From: Deinococcales bacterium
GTDB taxonomy: Bacteria; Deinococcota; Deinococci; Deinococcales; JAAFIG01
NCBI GenBank assembly: GCA_025359505.1
Contig: JANYHH010000125.1
Span: 1 to 55,536, forward strand
Reading direction: 5' to 3'
DNA: 55,536 bases
A model generated the notes under the pieces. It was not told the origin of the DNA, did not search any database, and saw nothing but the letters and a program-made list of their open reading frames with translations. Below are positions 29,444 through 38,679 of the stretch, one piece after another (the first letter of the stretch is position 1; each line of letters begins with the position of its first letter). The translations under genes and the position numbers were made by a program.

Positions 29444-29977
29444 ATGAAACGAATCGCATTCGCTGGACTTGCGTTACTCGGCATTGCCAGCGCCCAGACG
29501 CCCGCCAGCATCACCGTCCCCAGAGAGAAAATCAGTCTACTTTGCACCGACAGTTACTTCAAAGAGTAGCGCGTCAATTTCTTGCTGCAAGACGAAACCT
29601 ACAACACCTGCACGCTGCGCCTGCCATTGGCGCTCAAGGAACGCTGGAAAGGCAAGCGAACGTTTTACGTGATCCCGCGCCTGTCCGCCTCACTGTTCGT
29701 CAAAGAGGAAGGTGGCAAATCCGCGTGGCTACCGCTCTCGCCGCTGGTCGTGGCCGGCGCAGATCCACTGCACGGTACGATCACGTCGAAAACCTACAAA
29801 GCTATTGAATTGGTCGGACGCTTTGGGAAACTCAGCGATGTTGCCGGCAAGCGCAGCGCGGATACCGTCGGTGCGGGCGGCAAGCTGACCGTCTGCGTCG
29901 CGCCCGTTTACAGCGGCGAAGCGCCGTGCGTGACGTTCGATGTCACCTCGAGATTCAAGGTGTACTTGAAGAATTGA
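29444..29977 (+). pseudogene. secreted protein gene interrupted by an in-frame TAG
   Basis: GAGGAG precedes an ATG at 29444 that opens a signal peptide (MKRIAFAGLALLGIASAQ). At codon 42 a TAG (29567-29569) stops the frame, yet the same frame continues cleanly for 135 further codons. The continuation has a plausible sequence (NFLLQDETYNTCTLRLPLAL ... CVAPVYSGEAPCVTFDV) and paired cysteines. Without the TAG the product would be 177 residues. A nonsense mutation, a sequencing error or stop read-through are all possible. No family recognised. Confidence 0.6.
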
Positions 29978-30058
29978 CCTCGAGTGGATTGAAGACTCGA
30001 GAGGCGAAACGGCTCGAGCCGACTCGAGCGACGGCGCTTTCGACACCCCCTCGAGCCG

Positions 30059-30064
30059 TACACT
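30059..30064 (+). promoter_or_regulatory. -10 box of moaC (leaderless)
   Basis: TACACT six bases before the ATG at 30071. Confidence 0.55.
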
Positions 30065-30070
30065 CTGGTC

Positions 30071-30553
30071 ATGCCTGAGCTGACGCATTTCAAAGACGGA
30101 TCGCCGCACATGGTGGATGTCTCCAATAAGCCCAGCACGACCCGCACCGCCACCGCCGAGGCGATTATCACACTGCCCCCCGAGGCTCGAGCCGCGCTTG
30201 AAGCTGGCGGTGTCGGCAAGGGTGATCCTTTAATGGTCGCGCAACTCGCGGGCATCATCGGCGCTAAGCAGACCAGTGCACTGATCCCGTTGTGCCACCC
30301 CGTGCCGCTCTCGAGCGTGGATGTGCTGGTCAGGCTCGAGGAGGCTGGTGTGATTGTGACGGCGACCGCCCGCACGTCAGCGCAGACTGGCGTGGAGATG
30401 GAAGCTTTAACGGCCGTGAGCATCGCCAGCTTGACGGTCTACGACATGCTGAAAGCCGCCAGCAAAGGCATCGAAATCACCCGCGTGCGGCTGCTCGAGA
30501 AAACTGGTGGCAAAAGCGGCGATTACCGCGCTCAACCTTTGCCACATGACTAA
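30071..30553 (+). CDS. moaC: cyclic pyranopterin monophosphate synthase
   Basis: 160 residues. It converts the MoaA product into cyclic pyranopterin monophosphate in molybdenum cofactor synthesis. Family motifs are [14 protein letters not shown] (14-27), [17 protein letters not shown] (50-66), LIPLCHP (71-77) and [10 protein letters not shown]...YDMLK. Lys50, His76, Asp125 and Lys128 correspond to the catalytic residues known in the E. coli enzyme. No other molybdopterin gene is in the window. Confidence 0.95.
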   Translation: MPELTHFKDGSPHMVDVSNKPSTTRTATAEAIITLPPEARAALEAGGVGKGDPLMVAQLAGIIGAKQTSALIPLCHPVPLSSVDVLVRLEEAGVIVTATARTSAQTGVEMEALTAVSIASLTVYDMLKAASKGIEITRVRLLEKTGGKSGDYRAQPLPHD

Positions 30554-30603
30554 TCGGTGCTTGTCTCATTCAATCCTTGGTATCAAGCGCGAGACTGCCT
30601 CCC

Positions 30604-31872
30604 ATGTTGCGCCCATTGCTCGTTGCGTTCGCGTTCCTGACCCTGCAAGCCGCCAGTTTCGCCCAAGCCCCCAGCCCGGCGCAGGTCTTATTGGAGCGCG
30701 GCTTATCGCTTTTAGAAAGCAATTACTACGGCTTCAAAGCGATTGACTACGCGAAGCTCGAGACCGACTCCGCGCTGAAACTTCAGGGTGTTTGCGCTGG
30801 ACAAAGCGTTTGCCCCTACAGCGCTGGCTCGAGCGTGCTGGATGAAACGCTGGCGAGCCTCGGCGATGGTCACTCGTTCAGGTTGAACGCCAACCGTTAC
30901 GCCCAGTTCAATGCCGATGCAGCGGGCGCGAAGTTGCCGATCGTCGGACTGAAATTTGACGCGCTGCCCGACGCTCCCGCGCTGGTCATCACCCGTGTGC
31001 GCGAAGGCTCGAGCGCTCAAGCAATGGGTTTGAAGCGGGGAGATGTGATCTCGAGCGTCGATGGGCGAGCGCTCAGTTCGTTCTCGAGCGCAGCCGAAGC
31101 GACTTCTTTCATCACGGGTCTCGAGTTCGCGGGCAAGCCGTTCACCGTGCAAGTCTCGAGTACGACTCAATCTTTGAGCAGCACTTCTAACGGTGCAACG
31201 CTCGAGCGCGTCGTCACACTGACACCGGAATTGCTGACGCCGTGGCTGCCGTCTTACGTACTGCGTCCCGATGGTATCGCCGTCATCACCTTTTACCAGT
31301 ACCTGACGGGCAACCAGATCGCCGCGAAGGTTCATGGATACGTGCGCGATGCCCAAGCCGCCAATGCGAAAGCCGTGATCCTCGACGTGCGCGGCTCTGG
31401 GGGCGGCAGCGCGTTTGAAAGCCTCGCTAGCGCGGGCGCGTTCATGGAGTCAGTTGGTGTGCGCTTTGAAAGCAAATTTGGCAGTGGCGCGAACGTGTTT
31501 GAAAACGGTGCGATCACTGGCACGGGTTTCAAAATCAGTAACCCCGCCCAGTGGACTGGCCCGCTGCTGGTGCTGACCAACCACATCTCGAGGAGCGCGG
31601 CTGAGTACATGACCTTTTTCCTGCAACGGGCTGGACGCGCCAAGGTGCTGGGCGAGCCGACGGCGGGCGTACTCAACACCAGCACGACCGTTTCTCCACT
31701 GCCCGATGGCGGTGCGATCGCCGTGACGAGCGGGCGCTCATTCACGCTCGACGGCGCGGCTCACCCAGAGCGAATCGCGCCAGATACCGTCATCACCGAT
31801 GACATGGTGGCGCTGTCAAAAGGGCGCGACGTGATTCTCGAGCGGGCTGTGCACATCCTTAATCAGCCTTGA
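30604..31872 (+). CDS. S41 family (C-terminal processing type) peptidase
   Basis: 422 residues: signal peptide (MLRPLLVAFAFLTLQAASFAQA), helical region, PDZ domain (about 120-190, with MGLKRGDVISSVDGRAL), and the S41 core. The core has VILDVRGSGGG, the nucleophile region NHISRSAAEYM and AKVLGEPTAG with the Lys of the Ser-Lys dyad. Such enzymes trim C-termini of exported proteins. The ATG at 30604 is chosen because the signal peptide starts there; there is no clear ribosome-binding site. Its last 10 bases overlap the end of the convergent Sua5 gene. Confidence 0.88.
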   Translation: MLRPLLVAFAFLTLQAASFAQAPSPAQVLLERGLSLLESNYYGFKAIDYAKLETDSALKLQGVCAGQSVCPYSAGSSVLDETLASLGDGHSFRLNANRYAQFNADAAGAKLPIVGLKFDALPDAPALVITRVREGSSAQAMGLKRGDVISSVDGRALSSFSSAAEATSFITGLEFAGKPFTVQVSSTTQSLSSTSNGATLERVVTLTPELLTPWLPSYVLRPDGIAVITFYQYLTGNQIAAKVHGYVRDAQAANAKAVILDVRGSGGGSAFESLASAGAFMESVGVRFESKFGSGANVFENGAITGTGFKISNPAQWTGPLLVLTNHISRSAAEYMTFFLQRAGRAKVLGEPTAGVLNTSTTVSPLPDGGAIAVTSGRSFTLDGAAHPERIAPDTVITDDMVALSKGRDVILERAVHILNQP

Positions 31873-32897
31873 ATGACGTTCCCAGACGCGGCGCGGAACA
31901 AGCGGTCATTCAGCGCCCTGCCCAACCCCGTCCCCTCGAGCTGGTGGGTCAAGATTGCGTCGCAGCCCGCTGCGTCAAGCGCCCGCATGCCCGCGAACAA
32001 CCGAGCGGCGATCTGGACTGGCGTCGCGCCCAAGTCCACGCGCTCGGCTGGAACCTCTAACAGCCACTCGAGGCTGTGCGAGGGCAGCAGCAACCCGAGT
32101 TTGCCCGTCGCTCCTCGAGCCGCCGATTTGACGCGCTGCTCGAGATCAGCGCCGTGCTCCACCAGCAGCAGCTTGGCGCGTGGGCTGTAGTGTTTCAGCA
32201 GCATCCCCGGCGCGGGCTGCGCGACGCGCTCGCTCAGCACCGCTTCGTTCGGCAGCAGCACCTCGCCGATCAGTGCCTCCAAGTCCTCGAGCGCCACTCC
32301 GCCGGGGCGCAGCAGTGTCGGCGCACCGATCAGACTCAGCACCGTACTCTCCACGCCAATTTGTGTTTCGCCGCCGTCCAGCACCGCATCGATCCGCCCA
32401 GCCAAATCCTCGAGCACCGCGCTCGCGCTGGTCGGACTGGGGCGGCTGAAGAGGTTTGCGCTCGGCGCGGCGATCGGCACGCCCGACGCGGCGATCAGCG
32501 CCAGTGCGACTGCGTGGTTCGGCACGCGCACCGCGACGCTCGAGCCGCCTGCGGTGACGGTCAGTGGCACTCGAGCCTGCTTGGGCAGCACCAGCGTCAA
32601 CGCGCCCGGCATGAACTGCGCTGCCAAGCGCGAGACAATCCCCTCGAGACCGTTCAGCACCGCGACTTGCGCGAAATCGTCACTGCTCGAGACGTGCAGA
32701 ATCAGCGGATCGCTCGAGGGTCGCATTTTGGCGGCGAAGATCCGCCCCACGGCTGCCGTATCTAGACCGTTTGCGCCCAGCCCGTAAACCGTTTCGGTCG
32801 GAAACGCCACCAAGCCGCCACGCCCGATGATCCGCGCTGCCTCGAGCATCGTGGCTGGATCGGGGTTTGTCGGGTTGACGGTCAGGGTTTTGGTCAT
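31863..32897 (-). CDS. threonylcarbamoyl-AMP synthase, Sua5 type
   Basis: 344 residues in two domains. The YrdC domain (about 1-200, GGLVAFPTETVYGLGANGLD, MRPSSDPLILHV, GVESTV) makes threonylcarbamoyl-AMP for the t6A37 tRNA modification; the C-terminal Sua5 domain (from about 225, LKHYSPRAKLLLVE) is the extra part that separates Sua5 from TsaC. The start at 32897 fits the first conserved strand. It lies just downstream of the GH13 gene on the same strand (32944 to 32897), so co-transcription is likely. Confidence 0.92.
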   Translation of the reverse strand: MTKTLTVNPTNPDPATMLEAARIIGRGGLVAFPTETVYGLGANGLDTAAVGRIFAAKMRPSSDPLILHVSSSDDFAQVAVLNGLEGIVSRLAAQFMPGALTLVLPKQARVPLTVTAGGSSVAVRVPNHAVALALIAASGVPIAAPSANLFSRPSPTSASAVLEDLAGRIDAVLDGGETQIGVESTVLSLIGAPTLLRPGGVALEDLEALIGEVLLPNEAVLSERVAQPAPGMLLKHYSPRAKLLLVEHGADLEQRVKSAARGATGKLGLLLPSHSLEWLLEVPAERVDLGATPVQIAARLFAGMRALDAAGCDAILTHQLEGTGLGRALNDRLFRAASGNVIQG

Positions 32898-32943
32898 GGC
32901 TGCGTTTGACTTGAATGTAAGCGGGCGAGGCTTGCCTTTGCAG

Positions 32944-35900
32944 TTATTTTTGCGCTTCAAGCGCCTTGGCTTGGGCTGCCCACGTTTCAACGTTGCGAAG
33001 CAATTTGATGCCCGCTGTCTCGAGCAGCACCCGCAAATCGCTTTCGCTCGAGGCAGCCAAGAGCGCGAAATTGACGATGCCGCCTGCGCTCAGGGCGGCG
33101 GCGACTTTGGGGCCGATCCCGTTGATGACGGTTAAATCCTCGGGTATGACGGGTGCGCTGACCGATTTCGGTGTTTTGGCGGTCGGCTTGACGGTTGGTT
33201 TCACCGCTACCTTCGCGCTCGAGGGCTTCGCGGGCTTCGCTAGGGCTGGCTCGAGGGTCGCCGCCGCTTTGACTGGTTTTTTCGCCGTTCGCTCGATCTT
33301 AATTTTTGCGCTCGAGCTTTTCGCGGGTTTTGATGAAGCTGGCTCGGGGACTTCGGCCGCTTTGACTGGTTTCTTGACGGGTGCTGATTTGACCGCTGCC
33401 TGCACCTCCAAACGATACCCGGCGCTCGAGATGGTTTTTTGCAGCGCCTCGAGTTTCTTGGCTGATTTGACCAACAGTTTAGCCGTACTGACTGTTGCCT
33501 CGAGCCGTTCGGAGTTGACGTACGTCGCGCCCTCGAAGTGATTGAGTCCCAAAGCCATCGGCGCGTCCAGATCAGCCGCCCACAAGCTGACACTGGGTGT
33601 ATCTAAGGTCGGCGATTGCGAGGTCAGGAACTTGACGCGGGCGACTGCTAACCCAGCTTCCCACGCGCCTAGCCCAGCCTCTTTGAAGCTGCGCTCGAGC
33701 TGCCTTGCCAGCAACCACTCGTCCAGCAAGCCCCGCGCATCGCCGCCCGTTGCGCGGGCGAGTTCAGTCGTGACGATGACCGCCAACGCCTCGAGCGGCT
33801 GCACGGCATCAGTGACTTTTAACCCCTCGAGCTTCCCGCGCACGGCAGCCGCAAAGCTGCCACCCGCCAGATCGCGCCCGGTGTGCGCCTCAACGCCATC
33901 AGCGAGGGCTTTGGTTCGCGCCTCGAGTTCGCCAAAGAGTTTGGCGTCCGGCTGCATCAAGCGCCGTGCGGCTGTGATGTTGACCAGTGCGTTCCACGGG
34001 GTCAACACGCGCTCTAAGTACAACTCCAGCCCAATGGCTTCGACGCTTTCGACGCCGCGCCCCTCGAGCATCCGCGCCACCCGCCCGTAGCGCCCGTCGG
34101 CGTCCCAGACCTCGCGCCAATCCAGCAGCACCATCCGCCCATACGCCCCGAGTTGCACCGCGAAGCCGTCAGATAAGTCACGCGTCGATTTGATGAATTC
34201 CAAACTGCTGACCAGATCGCGGTAAATCGCATAGCGGTCTCCCGTGTCACTCGTTAAAGAGAGCGCTTCAAACAAGCGCGACTCGCGCTTCGCGCCCTGC
34301 CCAGCTTTTAGAGTGCCACTGACCGCGTGAGGAGAATTGTTGTACAACACCAGTGCCCGCTCGCTGCCCCTCGAGTTGCTGTAAGCGTACACGTGCTCGA
34401 GTGTGCTCGAGCCAGCGTTCACGTCGTAGATCACGAAGTGCTCGGTTTCGGCAAACAGGGCGCGGCGCTTGAGAAGTGGAAAAATCTGCGAGCCGTGATG
34501 GTGGATCAAGCCCTCGTCTGGACGTTCGTCGTAATACGCCCGCTGGTACTCCATGCCGTACTTCTCCGCGTACCCCTCGATCTGCCCGTGACCGATCATC
34601 GGCAAGCCCGGCAGCGTCGCGCAGAGCGTCATCACGCCAAAGTATTTGTCGCCCTTGCCGAATTGCTCGACCGCCGATTTCTCGTCGGGGTTGTTGAGAA
34701 AGTTGACGTAGCGCTTCAGAATCTCCGGCTCAGTGGCGGCTGTTTCCTTCAAAATAGCGCGGTACTCCTCGTTCTGCTCGTCGCGCAGCATGTGCATGAA
34801 GGCGCTGTTGTAGACGCGGTGCATGCCCAAAGTTCTGACAAAGTAACCTTCCATCATCCAAAAAGCTTCAGCCAGCAACAACGTATCAGGCGCTTCGACC
34901 GCAGCGCGATCCACGACCTCGCGCCAGAACTCGAGCGGCATCAACGCGTCGAATTGCTCTTTGGTCAAGCCGTACTCGGAACGTGAAGCGATGCCCTCAC
35001 CGCTGCCGGGTTCCGGGAACCACAGGCGTTTGATGTGGCGCTTGGCCAGCGTCATCGCCGCATCGAAGCGAATCACCGGGAACTGCCGCGCCACATCCAG
35101 AATCGTCTCGATCACCATTTCCCTGACCGCTGGCAATAGGTAATTGAGCTGCGCGGTGTCGTTCCACGGCAGTCCAGAGCCGTCGTTGCCGTGATAGATG
35201 TACTGGGTGTTGCCCGTGCCGAACTCGAAGCGCTTGAAGACCACCGCCGCATCGGTTTTGGCGTAGTAGTGATCCTCTAGGTAAATCCCAACCCTCGAGT
35301 CTTGGCTCAAGTTTTGGCTGTTAAATGTGTAACCGGGGAACGGCGATTCACTGGTTTGCAGGAACCACTCGGGATGCTCCACGACCCATTTGCCGTCAAT
35401 GCCGACGTGATTCGGAACCATGTCCGACGCCATGCGGATGCCGTAGCGCCACGCCCTGACCTTCAAATCCTCGAGCGCTGACGTGCCGCCGAGCGCGGTG
35501 GCAATCGCGTAATCGTACAAGCTGTACGCGCTGGCCACCGCGTCGGGGTTGCCCATGCGGTGCTTGATTTCCTTGCTGGCCGCGCTGCGCTCCCACAAGC
35601 CGATCAGCCACAAGCCCGTCACGCCCCACGATTGCAGCCGCTCGAGTTCAGCGTCCGGCACGTCGCGCAGGGTTTGAATCTGCGATCCGTAGGTCTTTCT
35701 GAGCTGATCGAGCCAGACAAACGCGTTCTTAGCCAGCAGCACCAAGCGCGGCATCCACGACTGATCCTGCGTGAAGGCTTCGGGTTCGTACTCGAGCATT
35801 GCGCTGGACACGCGCTGCACCGACCCGCCGCCAAACTGCGTGCCGCGCCCTGCCCCGCCGCCCACTCGAGCCTCGCTCAAGGTTTCTAAATAGCGGTTTT

Positions 35901-36690
35901 CTTCTAAAATCAAATCAAGCCCGCCCAGCAACCTCGAGCGCACCGTTGAAGCACCCGCTGCCCCCAAGCGCTCATTGAACCGATCCGCGCCGAACGCGCC
36001 ACCGAAGCGCTCGAGCAGCAAGCGCAACTGCCCTTCTAACGAATCTGGGTGGGACAGCACTGGCAGCCTCAACACGCGCCAGAGCGTCAAACCGCCCGCT
36101 GCCGCAAACGGTGCTTGCTGTTCCAAGAACCCCTCGAGACTCGAGATCAAGCGCTGATAGACCGTGTTTTGACGCAAATTGCTGTCGTCGAACAAATCCT
36201 TGTACGGTGCGAACGCTGGATTGTGATTCTCCAACCACAACAGCAGCAGCTCTTCCAAGAGCACTTCTCTGTGCGGCACGCCGTCGCTCGAGCCAGTCAT
36301 GTATTCGCGCAAGCTGACTTGATTCTTAAAAACCGCCAGTGGCGGGAAGTCAGCCGCGAAAGTCTCGAGCGCCTTTTCTACGGCCTCCTGCCCCAAGTTC
36401 GCCTCGAGTAGTTGCAGCGCTTCCGTCCACAGCGTCGGTTTGTGCTGAGCGCGGTACTCACTCATCAGCGCGTGCAGCACCTCGTCGATCAAACCCATCG
36501 CGTTCAAGTCGCCCGCCCTCGCGCCCCGGGCTGGAGATTTTAGATTGAGCGCCGTCGCAAAGCGGCGGGCGGCCGCGAAATTCGCAAAGATCACCCGCCC
36601 ACGGCTGCCAAACAGCGCCTCTTCAAAACCATGCGCGTCTCGAGAGGCTTTTGACACGTGAAACTCTTGGCGGGCATGGGTCACGCTCAT
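32944..36690 (-). CDS. GH13 alpha-amylase-family enzyme with Lys/Pro/Ala tail and C-terminal HhH domain
   Basis: 1248 residues. A helical N-terminal region (about 1-330) of unknown role is followed by a GH13 TIM barrel (about 350-850). GH13 motifs are visible: DMVPNHVG (region I), VIRFDAAM with the nucleophile Asp (region II), LLAEAFW with the acid/base Glu (region III) and a region IV NNPDE. A helical domain follows. Then comes a basic low-complexity tail with repeated KKPVKAA...EPA...KPAK...SSAK units, and an HhH-type domain (LTVINGIGPKVAAALSAGGI). Substrate is probably an alpha-glucan. The ATG at 36690 is chosen because TATCGT lies seven bases upstream; longer frames exist. Confidence 0.85.
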   Translation of the reverse strand: MSVTHARQEFHVSKASRDAHGFEEALFGSRGRVIFANFAAARRFATALNLKSPARGARAGDLNAMGLIDEVLHALMSEYRAQHKPTLWTEALQLLEANLGQEAVEKALETFAADFPPLAVFKNQVSLREYMTGSSDGVPHREVLLEELLLLWLENHNPAFAPYKDLFDDSNLRQNTVYQRLISSLEGFLEQQAPFAAAGGLTLWRVLRLPVLSHPDSLEGQLRLLLERFGGAFGADRFNERLGAAGASTVRSRLLGGLDLILEENRYLETLSEARVGGGAGRGTQFGGGSVQRVSSAMLEYEPEAFTQDQSWMPRLVLLAKNAFVWLDQLRKTYGSQIQTLRDVPDAELERLQSWGVTGLWLIGLWERSAASKEIKHRMGNPDAVASAYSLYDYAIATALGGTSALEDLKVRAWRYGIRMASDMVPNHVGIDGKWVVEHPEWFLQTSESPFPGYTFNSQNLSQDSRVGIYLEDHYYAKTDAAVVFKRFEFGTGNTQYIYHGNDGSGLPWNDTAQLNYLLPAVREMVIETILDVARQFPVIRFDAAMTLAKRHIKRLWFPEPGSGEGIASRSEYGLTKEQFDALMPLEFWREVVDRAAVEAPDTLLLAEAFWMMEGYFVRTLGMHRVYNSAFMHMLRDEQNEEYRAILKETAATEPEILKRYVNFLNNPDEKSAVEQFGKGDKYFGVMTLCATLPGLPMIGHGQIEGYAEKYGMEYQRAYYDERPDEGLIHHHGSQIFPLLKRRALFAETEHFVIYDVNAGSSTLEHVYAYSNSRGSERALVLYNNSPHAVSGTLKAGQGAKRESRLFEALSLTSDTGDRYAIYRDLVSSLEFIKSTRDLSDGFAVQLGAYGRMVLLDWREVWDADGRYGRVARMLEGRGVESVEAIGLELYLERVLTPWNALVNITAARRLMQPDAKLFGELEARTKALADGVEAHTGRDLAGGSFAAAVRGKLEGLKVTDAVQPLEALAVIVTTELARATGGDARGLLDEWLLARQLERSFKEAGLGAWEAGLAVARVKFLTSQSPTLDTPSVSLWAADLDAPMALGLNHFEGATYVNSERLEATVSTAKLLVKSAKKLEALQKTISSAGYRLEVQAAVKSAPVKKPVKAAEVPEPASSKPAKSSSAKIKIERTAKKPVKAAATLEPALAKPAKPSSAKVAVKPTVKPTAKTPKSVSAPVIPEDLTVINGIGPKVAAALSAGGIVNFALLAASSESDLRVLLETAGIKLLRNVETWAAQAKALEAQK

Positions 36691-36697
36691 GTTGGAA

Positions 36698-36703
36698 ACG
36701 ATA
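36698..36703 (-). promoter_or_regulatory. -10 box of the GH13 gene (leaderless)
   Basis: TATCGT on the minus strand, seven bases before the ATG at 36690. Confidence 0.45.
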
Positions 36704-36759
36704 CCAGTTTGCGGACGTTTCAGACTCGAGATGCGGCGTGCTTCTTTGAGCGATGTCAT

Positions 36760-36785
36760 TGTGTATATTTTGCGCGGGGGCAACC
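36760..36785 (+). promoter_or_regulatory. conserved leader of tandem paralog 1
   Basis: TTGTGTATATTTTGCG followed by GGGGG and the ATG. The same block precedes paralog 2 at about 37727-37755. TATATT is a likely -10 box and the G run a ribosome-binding site. Confidence 0.5.
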
Positions 36786-37691
36786 ATGAGGATATACAAG
36801 GCTAGCGGCATCGCACCACTTCCGGGCGTTTTCATCGCACTGATCGCGGGACTGATCGTTGCGGTCATCATGGGCAGCGTGCTGTACGTCACTCGTCGCT
36901 ACACCGGAATCAATTTGGTCATCCTCTTCCCAGGCTTGGCGGGTTCGGTCGTTGCGTTCGTGCTCTTCAAAGCCATTACATTCGGAAAAGTACGTAACGG
37001 AGTGATCGCCGCGTTAATCGGCGTGATCGCGATGGTTGCAATGATCGGCACGTATCATTACAGTCTCTATCAGTTCCAATTTAAAGACCTCACTCGCGAG
37101 GTTCTCATTAAGACAGTTGCCTTACCCACCGATGCAGCGGTTAACAAATTTAGCGATCAATTCCTTAAAACTCAGACAGGTGCGATTGGATTTTTCGGCT
37201 TCCTGCAACTTCAGGCTCAGCAAGGCATCACCTTTATTGCCGACCCGCCGAAAGTTCAACTCACTGGTGTTGGGTATTGGATCTTTAAGGCCTTCGAGTA
37301 TGGTCTCGTGATGCTGGTTTTGGTTATTGGGCCTTGGATGGCGGCGAACGAACCGTTCAGCGAAGTCGATCAGCAGTACTACGGCCCCGAGCAACTAATC
37401 CTGACCGCGCCCTTAGCAAATGCTGCCCCGATTAAAACGGTACTGAAAAGCGGTGCGTTCGAGGAGGCGGGAGCGCTGTTTCAACACGACCGGACTGACT
37501 TTCCTCGAGTCGAACTCGCGGTCAGTCGAACCGCCACTGACTCAGAGAACTTAATCGTGACGGCAAGTGAGGTGGTGCAAAACGGCACGGGTGAATTGAA
37601 GTCCAAGGTTATCACTGGACTTATGAGCCAACTTGAACTCGACCGCCTGCGATCTGCTGTTGTTGCAAGATTCGAGCCAGCAGCACGGTGA
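36786..37691 (+). CDS. four-helix membrane protein, tandem paralog 1, unknown
   Basis: 301 residues with four likely membrane helices (about 10-32, 38-58, 68-90 and 178-198), the third and fourth separated by an external segment. A C-terminal soluble part of about 100 residues ends in FEPAAR. I do not recognise the family. It is a clear relative of the next gene (shared YKASGIAPL.GVFIAL, FLQL.AQQGI, KSGAFEEAG, PRVE.AV). It holds one CTCGAG in 906 bases; the sister gene has seven. Confidence 0.75.
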   Translation: MRIYKASGIAPLPGVFIALIAGLIVAVIMGSVLYVTRRYTGINLVILFPGLAGSVVAFVLFKAITFGKVRNGVIAALIGVIAMVAMIGTYHYSLYQFQFKDLTREVLIKTVALPTDAAVNKFSDQFLKTQTGAIGFFGFLQLQAQQGITFIADPPKVQLTGVGYWIFKAFEYGLVMLVLVIGPWMAANEPFSEVDQQYYGPEQLILTAPLANAAPIKTVLKSGAFEEAGALFQHDRTDFPRVELAVSRTATDSENLIVTASEVVQNGTGELKSKVITGLMSQLELDRLRSAVVARFEPAAR

Positions 37692-37755
37692 GGCTCGAGG
37701 TGCAATGGGCGAATCGGGTGGTCGCGGTTTGTGTATATTTTGCGTGGGGGAACAC

Positions 37756-38679
37756 ATGAGGACATACAAAGCCAGTGGCATCGCACCGCTTTCCGGGGTT
37801 TTCATCGCACTTTTCGCGGCAATCATCGGCGCAATCGTCATGGGCGGCGTGCTGTACGCCGTCGATCATTACCTGAGGTTTTACCTGATCGTCATCTTCC
37901 CGCTCGTCGCGGGCGCGGTCAGCGGCTTCGCGCTCAGCAAAGCCATCAACGCGGGCAAGCTTCGCAACGGCGCGGTCGCTGGGCTGCTCGCACTGGTCGC
38001 CGCCATAGTTTTGGTCGGCACGTACCACTTTGCGAAATACCAGCTCGAGCTAAAAGACGATGCCCGTCAGTTTCTGATCTCCAAAAACCTGCCAGTGATT
38101 GATAAAGCTGTTGATGAGACCACCGATGAATACTTGAAAAGCGAAACCGGCGCGACTGGCTTCGTCGGCTTTTTGCAACTCGAGGCGCAGCAAGGCATCA
38201 GCATCACCCGCAGCTCCTCGAGCAACGGTCTTGAGCTGAGAGGCGTCTGGTACTGGATTTACAGCGCCGTCGAGTTCGGCGTCGTGCTGTTCGTGATCGC
38301 TGCCCTCGCATGGGCAGCGGCGGCTGAACCGTTCAACGAAGCTCAGCAGCAGTGGTACGGCTCAGCGCAAGTGATCCTGACCGCACCCGGCGCAAACGCC
38401 AAGCCGCTCGAGACCGCATTGAAAAGCGGTGCGTTTGAAGAGGCAGGAACGCTGCTGCAACGCGAACCGTCGCCGCTGCCTCGAGTCGAATTCGCCGTGC
38501 GGCAGACGGCGATCAAAGATCCGGAGAACGTCATTATCACCACCAATCTGGTCACGCAAAACGGCAAGAACGAATCCAGAACCGAGTTCGCTACTGGACT
38601 CGTCAGCCAAGCTGAACTCGAGCGCGTGCTGTCGGGCGCGGTCGTCAGCCTCGAGCCAGCGGCTTTGGCGGGGGGGTGA
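37756..38679 (+). CDS. four-helix membrane protein, tandem paralog 2, unknown
   Basis: 307 residues, same layout as the preceding gene and colinear with it from the first to the last residue, roughly half identical by eye. The leader block is also duplicated, so the duplication unit included the promoter. The C-terminal region (from about 210, QVILTAPGANAKPLETALKSG) looks like a soluble cytoplasmic domain. The ATG at 37756 is taken from the shared start MR.YKASGIAPL. Function unknown. Confidence 0.75.
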   Translation: MRTYKASGIAPLSGVFIALFAAIIGAIVMGGVLYAVDHYLRFYLIVIFPLVAGAVSGFALSKAINAGKLRNGAVAGLLALVAAIVLVGTYHFAKYQLELKDDARQFLISKNLPVIDKAVDETTDEYLKSETGATGFVGFLQLEAQQGISITRSSSSNGLELRGVWYWIYSAVEFGVVLFVIAALAWAAAAEPFNEAQQQWYGSAQVILTAPGANAKPLETALKSGAFEEAGTLLQREPSPLPRVEFAVRQTAIKDPENVIITTNLVTQNGKNESRTEFATGLVSQAELERVLSGAVVSLEPAALAGG

